Below are positions 26,747 through 35,822 of a stretch of 64,000 bases of DNA, in pieces. How positions within the stretch are numbered: the first letter of the stretch is position 1; each line of letters opens with the position of its first letter. A program made the translations under genes and the position numbers. A model generated the notes under the pieces. That model saw only the letters and a program-made list of their open reading frames with translations. It did not search any database and was not told where the DNA came from. The DNA lies in contig JAKIWE010000002.1 in assembly GCA_022750195.1 (NCBI GenBank), positions 168,581-232,580 of the forward strand, read 5' to 3'. This DNA comes from Thermoplasmata archaeon. GTDB taxonomy: Archaea; Thermoplasmatota; Thermoplasmata; Lutacidiplasmatales; UBA184.

Positions 26747-27283
26747 CTACGACGGGCGGGGCCGACGCACGGTGGGCCCGAGCGGGACCCCGAACTGGTC
26801 GGCCCACTTGATCGCCAGCGGATCGCGGCGGGGCTTGTACACGGCTTCGTAGAACTGGGAGCGGGATCCGAGGGTCGCGGCGTCATGCTCCTTCACGATC
26901 TGCAGCGCCTCCTCCCACGCCTCGCGGAAGTTCTTTTCCGAGCCGAATCGGTCGGCGACCTGACGCTGGAACTCCTCCTCGGTCTGGGTCTGATCCCCGA
27001 TCGTGAAGTAGAGCTTCTTCGACGATGGGTCGCGGTACGCCTCGTCCTCGCCAAGTCGGTAGATCGAACGACCGGCAGTGGCCGGAGCCGAGGATTCCCC
27101 GGAGGTGCCCTGGGAGCCCGAGCCGCCCCGGAACCCTCGCTTGGCAGCGGCGTAGAAGATCGCCCGGTTCAGGCCCCAGGAGTACGCGGAATCCCGCTCG
27201 AGGCCGAGGGCCTTGGCCCGGGCCGCCTGCAGCATCGCCATCACCGTGAACCGCGTAATACCTCGCTTCGTCGGCAGGACCAC
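26747..27283 (-). CDS. Hypothetical protein with helical body
   Basis: 178 aa from GTG 27283, or 164 aa from ATG 27241. The sequence has ITRFTVMAMLQAARAKALGL at the start, a Gly/Ser-rich linker near residues 50-65, then IYRLGEDEAYRDPSSKKLYF and a highly charged helical C-terminal part (EEEFQRQVADRFGSEKNF..., EEALQIVKEHD). I do not recognise a family. It sits just beyond the ABC operon on the same strand but has its own CAAAACGAC element upstream. Confidence 0.6.
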   Translation of the reverse strand: MVLPTKRGITRFTVMAMLQAARAKALGLERDSAYSWGLNRAIFYAAAKRGFRGGSGSQGTSGESSAPATAGRSIYRLGEDEAYRDPSSKKLYFTIGDQTQTEEEFQRQVADRFGSEKNFREAWEEALQIVKEHDAATLGSRSQFYEAVYKPRRDPLAIKWADQFGVPLGPTVRRPRPS

Positions 27284-27348
27284 CCCTCCGGGTACCTGCC
27301 GAGAGAGCCCGGCGGGGCGAAGTCGTTTTGCACCGTGTCCGGGCGGGG

Positions 27349-28287
27349 TCACCCGGGTCGGGCCGCGATCACCGGGGTGCCAAGGCCCGGGATACGGCGC
27401 TTTTCTTCGAGGTAGCTCACGACCCGGCTCAAGCTCACGTTGATCACGAGGTAGAAGATCGCGATCATCACGAACGCCTCGCCCGGACGAGAGAGCTGGT
27501 AGGCGACGTAGGTCCGGCTCCAGAAGAACAGCTCCGCGACCGCGATGTAGCTCACGATCGTGCTGGTTTTGAAATTGCTGATCCACTCGTTCGTCAGCGG
27601 GAGCGTCACCAGGCGGATCCCCTGCGGGAAGGTGACGAACCGGAAGGTCTGGAACCGGGTCATGCCGACCGCCCGCGCGGCCTCGATCTGCGCGGCATCG
27701 ACGGACTGGAACCCACCGCGCAGCGCCTCGGCCTGATAGCCGGTCGTGTTGATCGTCAGCGCGATGAGGCCGGCCCAGAAAGGCACGGTGAGCCCGAAGA
27801 GAGTGAGGCGTGGATAGGCGTAGATGATCGCATAGTAGACGATGAACACCTGCACCAGGAACGGCGTCCCCCGGATCACGGCCACGTAGGCGGTGGCGAA
27901 CCCGTACAGCGGCCAGGTCAGAACCTTCCGTGCGAGCGAGGTCGGCGGAGGGAGTGGCGCGCCAGGGGCCCGGTGAGTGCGTCGGGGCGGATACGCCCGA
28001 ATGATGCCCAGGGGCAAGGCGAGGCCGAAGCCGATCAAGAAGGAGATCGTCGTGAGCTCGAGCGATACTTCTGCGGGGCCGATCCCGGTGGGGAGGTACC
28101 GGAGGATGAAGGGGATGCTGTAGAACCCGAGCGCGCCCAAGGCGTAGAACACCATCAAGGCCACCGGGACGGCGATGGCGATCGGCGCTAGGGGCCAACG
28201 AACCCACCATTCGACGCCGCCGTGCCCGGCTCGCGCTGTGGGACCCGACGGTCGGGCGGCCTCCCCGCGAGGTTGGGGCAGCGTCAT
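27349..28287 (-). CDS. Polar amino acid ABC transporter permease (second permease)
   Basis: A 312-aa protein from the ATG at 28287. It has hydrophobic helices and the His/Glu/Gln-type permease signature: [18 protein letters not shown], then [42 protein letters not shown], which contains the EAA-x3-G loop that docks with the ATPase. It starts 7 nt after the ATPase stop and closes the four-gene importer operon. Confidence 0.9.
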   Translation of the reverse strand: MTLPQPRGEAARPSGPTARAGHGGVEWWVRWPLAPIAIAVPVALMVFYALGALGFYSIPFILRYLPTGIGPAEVSLELTTISFLIGFGLALPLGIIRAYPPRRTHRAPGAPLPPPTSLARKVLTWPLYGFATAYVAVIRGTPFLVQVFIVYYAIIYAYPRLTLFGLTVPFWAGLIALTINTTGYQAEALRGGFQSVDAAQIEAARAVGMTRFQTFRFVTFPQGIRLVTLPLTNEWISNFKTSTIVSYIAVAELFFWSRTYVAYQLSRPGEAFVMIAIFYLVINVSLSRVVSYLEEKRRIPGLGTPVIAARPG

Positions 28288-28294
28288 CGCTCGC

Positions 28295-29026
28295 TCACCG
28301 CAGGATCTTCCCGACGAACGACTTCGTGCGCTCGTGCCCCGGCCGGTCGAAGATCTCTTCCGGCGTCCCTTGCTCGACGATCTGGCCCTGGTCGAAGAAC
28401 ACGATCCGGTCCGCAACCTCGCGTGCGAAGCTCATCTCGTGGCTGACGACGACCATCGTCATGCCGTCCTGGGCGAGCTGGCCCATCACGTCAAGGACCT
28501 CCCGGATGAACTCGGGGTCCAGGGCGCTCGTCGGTTCGTCGAACAGGAGCACTTTCGGGTCCATCGCCAACGCCCGCGCGATCGCGACGCGCTGCTGCTG
28601 GCCGCCGGAGAGCTGGGCCGGATAGGCGTGGAGCTTGTCCCCGAGCCCGACCCGCTCGAGCTCGCGGACGGCCTTCGACTCGGCGGCCGTGCGCTCCATC
28701 TTCTTGACCCGGAGGAGGCCCAGCGTCACGTTGCGGAGCGCGGTCAGGTGCGTGAACAGGTGGAACGACTGGAAGACCATCCCGACCTGCTGGCGGACCC
28801 ATTCCGGACGGATCGATGGGTCGTTGACCTGGACCCCGTCCAGCAGGACCTTCCCGGCGTCGGGGGCGACGAGGAGGTTCGTGCAGCGGAGAAGGGTCGA
28901 CTTCCCCGAGCCCGAGGGACCGATGATGCAGACCGTCTGGCGCTTCTCGACGTCGAGGTCGACGCCGCGCAGGACGTGGAGCGAGCCGTACCACTTCTCG
29001 AGGGCCTGGACCGAAAGGGCGGTCAC
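28295..29026 (-). CDS. Polar amino acid ABC transporter ATPase
   Basis: A 243-aa protein from GTG 29026. Walker [10 protein letters not shown] (residues about 36-44), Q-loop [12 protein letters not shown] signature [15 protein letters not shown] (about 139-153), Walker [13 protein letters not shown] (159-170) and the switch His in VVVSHEMSF (193-201). The sequence is close to the GlnQ/HisP class. Its start overlaps the first permease stop by 4 nt. The frame remains open upstream, but that part is shadow of the permease. Confidence 0.93.
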   Translation of the reverse strand: MTALSVQALEKWYGSLHVLRGVDLDVEKRQTVCIIGPSGSGKSTLLRCTNLLVAPDAGKVLLDGVQVNDPSIRPEWVRQQVGMVFQSFHLFTHLTALRNVTLGLLRVKKMERTAAESKAVRELERVGLGDKLHAYPAQLSGGQQQRVAIARALAMDPKVLLFDEPTSALDPEFIREVLDVMGQLAQDGMTMVVVSHEMSFAREVADRIVFFDQGQIVEQGTPEEIFDRPGHERTKSFVGKILR

Positions 29027-29910
29027 GGATGCGCCGCCTCCAAGCCGGGAACCTTGAACGAGTTCTCGAGGACCCGAATGCTCGAGTTGAGCGCGAAGGT
29101 GATCGCGAAGTAGAACGCGGCCACCTCGAGCCAGATGACGATCGGGGCCAGCGGATAGACGAGGATGCCGGAGTAGATCTGGACGAGGGCCAGGCCGCTC
29201 AGGTCGAACCAGCCGATGACGCTCAGGAGCGACGTATCCTTGATCACCGAGGAGAACTCGTTGCCGAGCGAGGGCAGCGAGACCCGGAACGCCTGCGGAA
29301 GAACGACCCGGACCATCGTTTGGCCGCGGGTGAGGCCGATCGACTCCGCGGCCTCGGATTGGGCCGTCGGCACCGAGAGGATGCCGGCGCGGACGATCTC
29401 CGCCTGGTAGGCTGCGGTGTGCAAGGCGAGCGCCAGGACCCCGAGCCACAGCACGACCGAGTGCAGGAGGAAGAAGTCCGTGATCGAGGTACGGAGGGCG
29501 GCCAGACCCAGCAGAAAGAAGAAGGCGATCAGGACCAGCGGGGGCATGCTGCGGAAGAAATCGACGTACACCGCCGCCGCTGCGCGAACGACGGGATGCC
29601 GGAGCGTCCTCGCCCATCCGACGAAGAAGCCGATCAGAAAGCCGAGAGGGACCACGGCCGCGACGATGAGCACGCTCACGAGGAAGCCCTGCCACAGCGC
29701 GGGAACGACGTGCTCGGCGTACGGAAGGTCGTAGACCCCGATCGAACCGAGCCAGACGACAACCCCGAAACCGGCCAGGGTCGCGGCGGTCCCGAGGCCC
29801 ACTCGAAGCGCTTTGGCGATGACGGCGGCCCGATGCCAGCGGCTGGGTGGCCGCGCCCGGGTTCGGCCGATCGGAGTCAGGGGCCCCGGAAGGCGGGAGG
29901 GCGTCGACAA
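29023..29910 (-). CDS. Polar amino acid ABC transporter permease (first permease)
   Basis: A 295-aa protein with TM helices ([39 protein letters not shown] and others), [18 protein letters not shown] and the loop [42 protein letters not shown] with the EAA-x3-G core. It is paired with the second permease at 27349 to form a heterodimeric channel. 48 nt separate it from the binding-protein gene. Confidence 0.9.
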   Translation of the reverse strand: MSTPSRLPGPLTPIGRTRARPPSRWHRAAVIAKALRVGLGTAATLAGFGVVVWLGSIGVYDLPYAEHVVPALWQGFLVSVLIVAAVVPLGFLIGFFVGWARTLRHPVVRAAAAVYVDFFRSMPPLVLIAFFFLLGLAALRTSITDFFLLHSVVLWLGVLALALHTAAYQAEIVRAGILSVPTAQSEAAESIGLTRGQTMVRVVLPQAFRVSLPSLGNEFSSVIKDTSLLSVIGWFDLSGLALVQIYSGILVYPLAPIVIWLEVAAFYFAITFALNSSIRVLENSFKVPGLEAAHP

Positions 29911-29958
29911 ACGCCCTCCTTCACCGGCCGAACGACCCCGTCCCGGACCGCGCCGGGC

Positions 29959-30834
29959 TCACTTGAACCATTTGTGGAGCAGGGCGGTGTACGTCCCGTT
30001 CGCCATTGCGGTCGAGAGGACGCTGTTGATGATCGGGATCAGTCCCTCGGGGTCGCCGTGGGCCACGGCGAAGCCGTACAGTTCGCCCGTGATGATCGTG
30101 CCGGCAACCTTGAGCGCCCCGGAGGAAGAAGCGGCGATCGCCGCGGCCGGTCCCTGGTCAATGATCACGGCGTCCAGCGAGCTCGCGCGAAGCGCGGAGA
30201 TCTCGGTATCCACGGTCGTGAACTTTTGGTACTGGGTGCTGGGATTCGACATGTTCGGCGCGAGGTAGGCGTCCGCCCACGACTGGCTGGTGGTCCCAGA
30301 CTGCACGCCGACGGTCAGGGTCTTCAGCTGTTCCTGCGTGCAGACGTTCGACGGGCAGGTAAGGGTGCTCGCCGTCCGGACGAGGACCGCCTGGTTCGCG
30401 TTGTAGTACGGTTCCGAGAAGGCCATCGACGCGTTCCGCGTGACCCCCACGCTGCCGGACTCCGTGATCGCCGAGGCGGCCATATCCACACCCCCGATGC
30501 CGACGGTCTTCAGGAGCACCGAGAAATCCGCGTAGTTCTGGATCACCATCGTTCGATGAGTCGCGTTCGCGATCATGCCGGCGAGGTCGATGTCGAAGCC
30601 GAAGTACGTCCCCGACGTGTAGTTGTAGTCCTCGAACGGCGGGAACGGGATGTTCGTCCCAACCACGAGGTACGTCGGTTTCGCGGAGCTGGCTCCGGCG
30701 TAGTAGGTCTTTCCGGCGTACAGACCGGCTCCCAACATGAGGAGCCCGACGACGACGACGGTGGCGACGAACGTGCCCCGTCCGATGCCGCGGCGCAGGG
30801 CTTCTGGGGGTGGCGCAGTAGCTGGCCCGGACAT
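29959..30834 (-). CDS. Membrane-anchored amino acid-binding protein of the ABC importer
   Basis: A 291-aa protein. An N-terminal helix (FVATVVVVGLLMLGAGLYAG) anchors it outside the membrane; archaeal binding proteins are often held this way. The binding fold begins YLVVGTNIPFPPFEDYNYTSGTYFGFDIDLAGMI, the usual start of family 3 solute-binding proteins, with VDMAASAIT, LTVGVQSGTTS and AVIIDQGPAAA further on. It is first in the operon with a leaderless promoter, as expected for the most abundant component. Ligand: a polar amino acid, not identified. Confidence 0.9.
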   Translation of the reverse strand: MSGPATAPPPEALRRGIGRGTFVATVVVVGLLMLGAGLYAGKTYYAGASSAKPTYLVVGTNIPFPPFEDYNYTSGTYFGFDIDLAGMIANATHRTMVIQNYADFSVLLKTVGIGGVDMAASAITESGSVGVTRNASMAFSEPYYNANQAVLVRTASTLTCPSNVCTQEQLKTLTVGVQSGTTSQSWADAYLAPNMSNPSTQYQKFTTVDTEISALRASSLDAVIIDQGPAAAIAASSSGALKVAGTIITGELYGFAVAHGDPEGLIPIINSVLSTAMANGTYTALLHKWFK

Positions 30835-30853
30835 GCACGGGCGAACGGGGTCC

Positions 30854-30862
30854 GCTTATTTG
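30854..30862 (-). promoter_or_regulatory. TATA-like box of the amino acid ABC operon
   Basis: CAAATAAGC on the minus strand lies 20-28 nt before the ATG at 30834, consistent with a leaderless transcript covering 30834 down to 27349. Confidence 0.55.
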
Positions 30863-30994
30863 AATCTCCCGAAAAACGGTCGGGCCCGGCAACGATTCTC
30901 CTACTCGTGGACCGGCGTGGGGACCCGGCCCGGGGGCTCCGGACCGGGAAGAGATTGGGAAGGGAGTGGGTCGCGAACGGGTCGAACGGCGGGT

Positions 30995-31432
30995 CTACTT
31001 GGGCGAGGTCGAGAGGCCGAGCTGGTAGTACATCTCGGTCGGGTTCCCGTAGGCGCGGAGCGACTGCACTTTGCCTTTCTCGTTGAGGATCAGGTGCGTC
31101 ATCTGCTCCGAGACGAACTTCTTGTGGGTCGCCGGGATGGTCTTCCCGTCCTTCTCCACGAGCGGTCCGGTGTGGGTGCCGCGAACGGTGTTCACGACGA
31201 CGGTCTCATTCCCGTTGACGAAGACGCGGCGCGCGTCGATCGTCCAGTCGGGGAACGCCGTGTAGCTCCCGCTCAGGAACTGACGGATCGCGTCCTTGCC
31301 CTTGAGGGGCGTCTCGATGCCGGGCACCTGGAAGGACGCATCGTCCGCGTACTGCTCCAAGACCTTGTCGACGTTTCGGCTGTTGACGACCGTGATCATT
31401 TCACGGACTTGGGGTTCGGTCAGCTGTGTCAT
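30995..31432 (-). CDS. NTF2/SnoaL-like protein
   Basis: A 145-aa protein from the ATG at 31432. A cone-shaped alpha+beta barrel is suggested by the helix REMITVVNSRNVDKVLEQYADDASF, the GKDAIRQFLSGSYTAFPDWTIDARRVFV block and the strand EQMTHLILNEKGKVQSLRAY. It is typical of ketosteroid-isomerase-like (SnoaL) proteins, which bind or isomerise small hydrophobic molecules. GAGG lies 7 nt before the ATG, one of the few clear Shine-Dalgarno motifs in this region. Confidence 0.8.
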   Translation of the reverse strand: MTQLTEPQVREMITVVNSRNVDKVLEQYADDASFQVPGIETPLKGKDAIRQFLSGSYTAFPDWTIDARRVFVNGNETVVVNTVRGTHTGPLVEKDGKTIPATHKKFVSEQMTHLILNEKGKVQSLRAYGNPTEMYYQLGLSTSPK

Positions 31433-31464
31433 TTCTGTTCCTCGTATATTTAACGTCTTCCGAA

Positions 31465-31474
31465 GCATATAAGT
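31465..31474 (-). promoter_or_regulatory. TATA box of the SnoaL-like gene
   Basis: ACTTATATGC on the minus strand is the strongest TATA box in the left half of the window. It predicts a start near 31443, leaving a leader of about 11 nt that contains the GAGG motif. Confidence 0.6.
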
Positions 31475-31578
31475 AAGGCCTAAGTTGGGGCCTGTCACGG
31501 GGCTCGGGCCACGGACTGGCGCTGAGCGGGGGACAAGGTGCCATCCGCCGCCGCGTGCCGGCGCTCGATGGCGGATGA

Positions 31579-32265
31579 TTGAAGGGGTCCGCGGCGTGGC
31601 TCTTCCGCGTGAGCGATGCCGCCCCGTCGAGGTCCCTCCGGACGGGCCGGGCGTTGAAGATCGTCGGGCTCGGGGACTCCACCACCGCCGGGACTCCGGG
31701 ATTCCTCTCCCCGGTCGAATCTCCCCCGATCGGCCGAGGAAACCCCGAGAGCCAGTACGCGTTCTGGGTGCGGAAGCTCCACCCCGAATGGACCGTGCTG
31801 AACCGAGGGGTCAACCGAGAGCGGACGGACGAGGTGCTCCGGCGCCTGACTCGGGACGCCCTCGACGAGCGCCCGGACTACCTGATCGTACTCGCCGGAG
31901 TGAACGATGTCTACCAGGGACGACCCCTGCCCACGATTCGGTCGAATCTCGACGAGCTCTACCGGTTGGGGGTGGGCACAGGGGCGAACGTGATCGCCGC
32001 TACCGTCCTACCGTTCGACTCGATGACCCGCCGCCAGGCCTCCGCCCTCCACGAGTTGAACGACTGGATCCGAGGGCGTGCGAACGAGCTCGGCTTCCCC
32101 TGCGCCGAGACGGGTCGGTCGGTCTCTGATCCCCACGATCGCGACCGTCTGGCGGGTTCGCCGGACGGCCTTCACCCCGACGTCGCGGGCTACCGGAAGA
32201 TGGGGGAAGCCTTGGCTGCGGTGATCGAGGAGGTCGAGAACCGACGGGCCAAGGGTGGAGGGTGA
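31579..32265 (+). CDS. SGNH/GDSL hydrolase
   Basis: Up to 228 aa from TTG 31579; GTG 31609 is an alternative start. Block I is VGLGDSTTAG (catalytic Ser), block III is LAGVNDVYQG with the oxyanion Asn, and block V is DGLHPDVAGY with the catalytic Asp and His. An esterase or lipase acting on lipids or acylated sugars is likely. No signal peptide is visible, so it may act inside the cell. Divergent from the SnoaL-like gene. Confidence 0.82.
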   Translation: MKGSAAWLFRVSDAAPSRSLRTGRALKIVGLGDSTTAGTPGFLSPVESPPIGRGNPESQYAFWVRKLHPEWTVLNRGVNRERTDEVLRRLTRDALDERPDYLIVLAGVNDVYQGRPLPTIRSNLDELYRLGVGTGANVIAATVLPFDSMTRRQASALHELNDWIRGRANELGFPCAETGRSVSDPHDRDRLAGSPDGLHPDVAGYRKMGEALAAVIEEVENRRAKGGG

Positions 32266-32288
32266 GTTCAGTACGTGTCCGGCCAGGC

Positions 32289-33290
32289 TCAGCTCACCTT
32301 CACCTGCTTGAAGACGACGATCGCAGCACCCGCGTTGTGGATGTGAACGATGTAGCTACCGGCCGGCAGAGCGGTGCCGTTCGAGTAGTCTAACGGGATC
32401 GACGCGTTGTAGCTCGTCAGTCCTGGCCCGGTGGCCAGGCATACCGAGTCCAACTCGTGGCCCGTGGTGGATTCGGTGAGGATGCGGAAGTAGGTCGAGG
32501 AGACGTTGCCCGAAAGGTTCGCGGTGAACGTCGACCCCGGGGCCGCTCCGGTCAGGGGGGTGGTGGAGAGCACGCCGACGTACGGCGCAGGATAGAATCG
32601 CGTGGGCTGCGCCTTTACGGTGGAGGTGCTGATCGACCCGCTCCAGGGGCTGGTCGTCGTAGCCCCTGAAACGGTCAAGGTCGACCACTGCCAGCGGAAC
32701 TGAACCTGGTAGCTCCCGTAGGACGTGTTCGCCTGAACCGCGAGCCAGGCGGAAGAGAGGGTCGAATTGCCCCCCGCCAGGGCGACGGTCGTCGAGATCT
32801 GGGTCGTCGCGGAGTCTGGAGTCGACCAGTGAGAACCCTTGAGGTGGATCCAAGTGGGGTGCAGGTTGACCAAGATGCGCCCACCCGAGGCGGTGGGGAA
32901 AGAGGCGGTTACGGAGGGCACCGAGAGAGCGGCTCTTTGGCCGGAGGGAGCTGTAACGAGCTGGGCTTCGTATCGTGCGGTCACGGAGCTACCAGGCGCG
33001 AGAGTGGTAGCTGGCCCCGTCGTGGGAATGAGCAGGGAGTCCGGGGAGAGGACTCCTGGCGGCACGCATCCGCCGCTGGTCGAAGGTCCCCGTTGCCCCG
33101 CGGCAGCGTTCTCGGAGGGGAGGGCGGCCCCTAGGGTCAGGCCCGAGAGCAGGAGCAGCCCAGACGTTGCGACGAGCGCGACCCAAAGTGCGGCACGTTG
33201 GGTGGCTCGGGACCGGGGCGTGGCCACCGTGCGCGATCCGGCGGCCCGCGTCTCCCATTGACGGATGAAGTCCGAGCGGGGTCTGGTCAC
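32289..33290 (-). CDS. Exported Ser/Thr-rich protein
   Basis: A 333-aa protein with a basic N-terminus and one hydrophobic helix (LWVALVATSGLLLLSGLTLGAAL, residues about 35-57). About 270 residues of S/T/G/A-rich, beta-type sequence with N-x-S/T sites follow, ending in HIHNAGAAIVVFKQVKV, which looks like the last strands of an Ig-like or C2-like domain. A surface protein of unknown function, similar in style to those at 3676 and 13696. It is the last core-type gene before the island. Confidence 0.7.
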   Translation of the reverse strand: MTRPRSDFIRQWETRAAGSRTVATPRSRATQRAALWVALVATSGLLLLSGLTLGAALPSENAAAGQRGPSTSGGCVPPGVLSPDSLLIPTTGPATTLAPGSSVTARYEAQLVTAPSGQRAALSVPSVTASFPTASGGRILVNLHPTWIHLKGSHWSTPDSATTQISTTVALAGGNSTLSSAWLAVQANTSYGSYQVQFRWQWSTLTVSGATTTSPWSGSISTSTVKAQPTRFYPAPYVGVLSTTPLTGAAPGSTFTANLSGNVSSTYFRILTESTTGHELDSVCLATGPGLTSYNASIPLDYSNGTALPAGSYIVHIHNAGAAIVVFKQVKVS

Positions 33291-33802
33291 GACGAAACAC
33301 TTCCGCCGAGCGGATTAACAGGGGCCGTAACCAACACCTGCAGCCGTTCCCGGAGCGTTTGGTCGTAGCGTCGGGGGCCCTCTCGAGAGCATCGGCGGAG
33401 CCAGAGCCGTGCGGCTCCCCGGCACCTCCCGGGAGGGGCTCCTGAACCTCGACGAGCCGCCGGGCCGTGTTCGGCGAAGAGAATCCCTGGTTCGAGCGGA
33501 AGACCTCCGGACAGCAGCGGACGAACGTGGGGGTCCCGAGTCCGATCCATCCGTCGGGTGATCGACTCGCCCTCCGTGCGGGAGAGTTCCCGGACGTGGA
33601 GCACGAAGGGAGAGAGGCGTCCCCCCGGCATGTCCTTCCGGTCGAACTCAGGAATCACTACGCTCGGTTTCCGGTCACGACACTAGCCGCGGCCCCGGCA
33701 GGACCCGTTCGCCGTCGCGGAATCGATCCTTCCCATCATTCACCTCACGGCTTCCTCGTGCAACACCAGTTCCCACCGCACCATCCACCGCATGCGGAGG
33801 GT
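33291..33802. other. Gap at the left edge of the island
   Basis: About 510 bases between the exported-protein gene and the integrase. A 123-codon frame on the minus strand (33287-33658) is arginine-rich and I do not believe it. The integrase frame is open upstream to 33467, but its residues there are not recombinase-like. An attachment site would be expected here; I could not identify one. Confidence 0.4.
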
Positions 33803-35092
33803 GTGACTACCGGTGACCGAGTTCCCCCGTACGTGAGAGGACCTCCCCACGAGGATTTCGCCGATATCCACGGCGCCGGCACGTACATTGACCGCCGGCT
33901 CGGCGCTCTCACCTCTCGAGGTCCCGTCGGAAAGGGAGCGATTCAACTTCGCCCCCCGGAGCGAAAGGCGATCCTCGACTTCGTGAAGTCCCGCACGGGC
34001 GAGGTCGGTCGTCTCAGAATCCGGACTCTGCTTGCATGGCTTCCGGTCGCCGCAAGTCGACTGGGCGAACAGTTCCTCGCGCCTGACCGGAGCGCCCCCG
34101 TGGCCTTCCACGAGGCGTTCACTGAGTACTCGCGTTCGACCAAGGAAACCGCCGCGTCCTGCCTGGGGTCCTTCTGGCGGTGGTGGTTCGACCGAAAAGG
34201 GGAGGACATCCCTCGATGGCTTCGGATCCGCCTCGAGAGGTGGCAGCCGACGAATAGCGCCTCGGACATGCTCACCCGGGACGACATCGCTCGAATTGCC
34301 GAGAGCGCTCGGAACTTACGGGACAGCGCTTGGGTCTGGATTCTCTTCAGCTCGGGGTGCCGGCCCGGTGAAATCTATCGCCTAAGGATTGGAGATGTCG
34401 TTCCCCATGCGGAGGGGTTCATTGAGCTGAGAGTGGTTCGAGAGAAAGGATCGGCGCCCGAGCCTGCCCCCGTCTACGAAGACGCGGTCCCCGCACTACT
34501 CGGATGGCTTTCCGTTCATCCGCGCCACGATGCTCCCGACGCGCCGATCTGGGTGAATCGTACAGGTAGCCGGGCCGGTCAATTGGCAACGTACCGGGCC
34601 ATGTGCAAGTCGCTCGAGATGGCAGCCCATCGAGCTGGGGTGAGCAAGCCGGTCACGCCCTACGCTCTGCGGCGTTCGCGACTCACGATGCTGGCCAAGG
34701 ACCCAGCGATCTCGACCTCGATCCTCGAACGCATCGCCGGTTGGGTGCCCGGCAGCAAGGTCGCGCGACATTACATCCACCTGAGTGGCAAGGACGTGAT
34801 CGGCGCGCTCAACGCTCGGTATGGGGTGAACTCCAGCGAAGAGGAGGAGCCCCACGCCGAGGCACGCCCCCGATTGAACTGCGGACAGTGTACTTCAGCG
34901 AATCCGGCGGGCGCGGCGTATTGCATGACCTGCGGCGGTTCCCTGTCACTTCTCGCAGCCGGGCAGAGCGCGAAGGTTCGGGCACTGGACGCGGAGGTCG
35001 CCGAACTCATTCGTCAGCCCGAAGTCGTGGCGTTCCTGGTGCGGTCCCTCACCAGGAGCAGGTCTGGCAGAACGGATGCTCGCCGGGGATGA
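33803..35092 (+). CDS. Tyrosine recombinase / integrase with C-terminal zinc-ribbon
   Basis: About 429 aa from GTG 33803; the exact start is uncertain. The N-terminal helical SAM-like domain is followed by the catalytic domain: Arg I in SSGCRPGEIYRLRIGDV, box II TPYALRRSRLTMLA (Y in place of the usual H, then xxR) and AGWVPGSKVARHYIHLSGKDV with the nucleophilic Tyr. After a short acidic linker comes a zinc-ribbon (NCGQCTSANPAGAAYCMTCG). That layout is the one I know from archaeal provirus integrases. It marks the left end of the low-GC island and presumably moved it. Confidence 0.85.
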   Translation: MTTGDRVPPYVRGPPHEDFADIHGAGTYIDRRLGALTSRGPVGKGAIQLRPPERKAILDFVKSRTGEVGRLRIRTLLAWLPVAASRLGEQFLAPDRSAPVAFHEAFTEYSRSTKETAASCLGSFWRWWFDRKGEDIPRWLRIRLERWQPTNSASDMLTRDDIARIAESARNLRDSAWVWILFSSGCRPGEIYRLRIGDVVPHAEGFIELRVVREKGSAPEPAPVYEDAVPALLGWLSVHPRHDAPDAPIWVNRTGSRAGQLATYRAMCKSLEMAAHRAGVSKPVTPYALRRSRLTMLAKDPAISTSILERIAGWVPGSKVARHYIHLSGKDVIGALNARYGVNSSEEEEPHAEARPRLNCGQCTSANPAGAAYCMTCGGSLSLLAAGQSAKVRALDAEVAELIRQPEVVAFLVRSLTRSRSGRTDARRG

Positions 35093-35212
35093 GCGCCTCG
35101 GCTCAAACGAGGCTTCGGTTGACGTGTGACCCGAAAGGGTCGGCACGAGGCTCAGGGTCGGGCCGCGCCCGTTCAGCGCCCGGGCAAGGAATCTGTACTA
35201 GGAATCGAATGT

Positions 35213-35232
35213 ATGTTCGATACTTCGAACAT
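35213..35232. promoter_or_regulatory. Palindromic operator at the HTH-nucleotidyltransferase start
   Basis: ATGTTCGA-TACT-TCGAACAT is a perfect 8-bp inverted repeat with a 4-bp spacer. It overlaps both candidate start codons (35213 and 35231) of a protein with an N-terminal winged helix, which points to autoregulation. Confidence 0.6.
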
Positions 35233-35818
35233 GAACTTCCGCCATCCGCTCAGTCAGGTCCTTGGGAGTACAATCCGAGTAGACCTTCTTCGTGTACTGT
35301 CGCAAGCGCACGGCGCGCCCCTGAGCGGACGGGAGCTAGCCCGTCGAGTCGGGGCGTCCCCCTCTCAGGTCAACGCGCACCTTCGCGCCCTCAGATCCCA
35401 GGGCCTGGCTCGAGTCCAAACGCTTGGACGAGTTCATTCGTGGAGCCTATCACCCGGACACGCCCTCGTAGGCCCTCTCCAACGCCTCTTCGACGGCGAA
35501 CTTAGATTGTTCGATCAGCTGCGGAGGAGGCTGGAGGTGACCGTACGACAACTCCCGGTTGAGCGGGCTGTCCTTTTTGGATCCGTGGCGCGCGGAGAAG
35601 AGCGCCCAGAGAGCGATATCGACCTCTTCATCGAGACCAGAGGTGACGCAGAGAAGGAAACTGTGTCCGACGCGCTGAGCCGCGCCAGTCTTGAGTTTGC
35701 GATCCGTTTTGGCAACCCGCTCTCGAGTCTAATCCTAACCCGGGCCGAGGTCCGGAACCGACGGAATCCTGCCCTGCTCGCATCTATCGAGCGGGAGGGA
35801 CTCCGTCTCGGGGTCTGA
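35213..35818 (+). CDS. Winged-helix protein fused to a MNT-type nucleotidyltransferase (antitoxin-like)
   Basis: 201 aa from the ATG at 35213 (ATG 35231 is possible). Residues about 10-90 form a winged HTH (LSGRELARRVGASPSQVNAHLRAL, then the wing LARVQTLGRVHSW). Residues about 115-160 form a minimal nucleotidyltransferase domain: AVLFGSVARGEERPESDIDLFI, with GS and D-x-D metal ligands. MNT proteins pair with HEPN RNases and act as antitoxins by adenylylating them; the HTH would repress the operon. The HEPN gene follows directly but is broken. Confidence 0.8.
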   Translation: MFDTSNMNFRHPLSQVLGSTIRVDLLRVLSQAHGAPLSGRELARRVGASPSQVNAHLRALRSQGLARVQTLGRVHSWSLSPGHALVGPLQRLFDGELRLFDQLRRRLEVTVRQLPVERAVLFGSVARGEERPESDIDLFIETRGDAEKETVSDALSRASLEFAIRFGNPLSSLILTRAEVRNRRNPALLASIEREGLRLGV

Positions 35819-35822
35819 CCCG

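Noticed and set aside
29029-31086. 685-codon plus-strand frame opposite the ABC operon
   Set aside because: Highly charged shadow of the permease, binding-protein and intergenic sequence; the operon genes have clear motifs.
33287-33658. 123-codon minus-strand frame next to the integrase
   Set aside because: Arginine-rich, no motif, no promoter, and it overlaps the start of the exported-protein gene.
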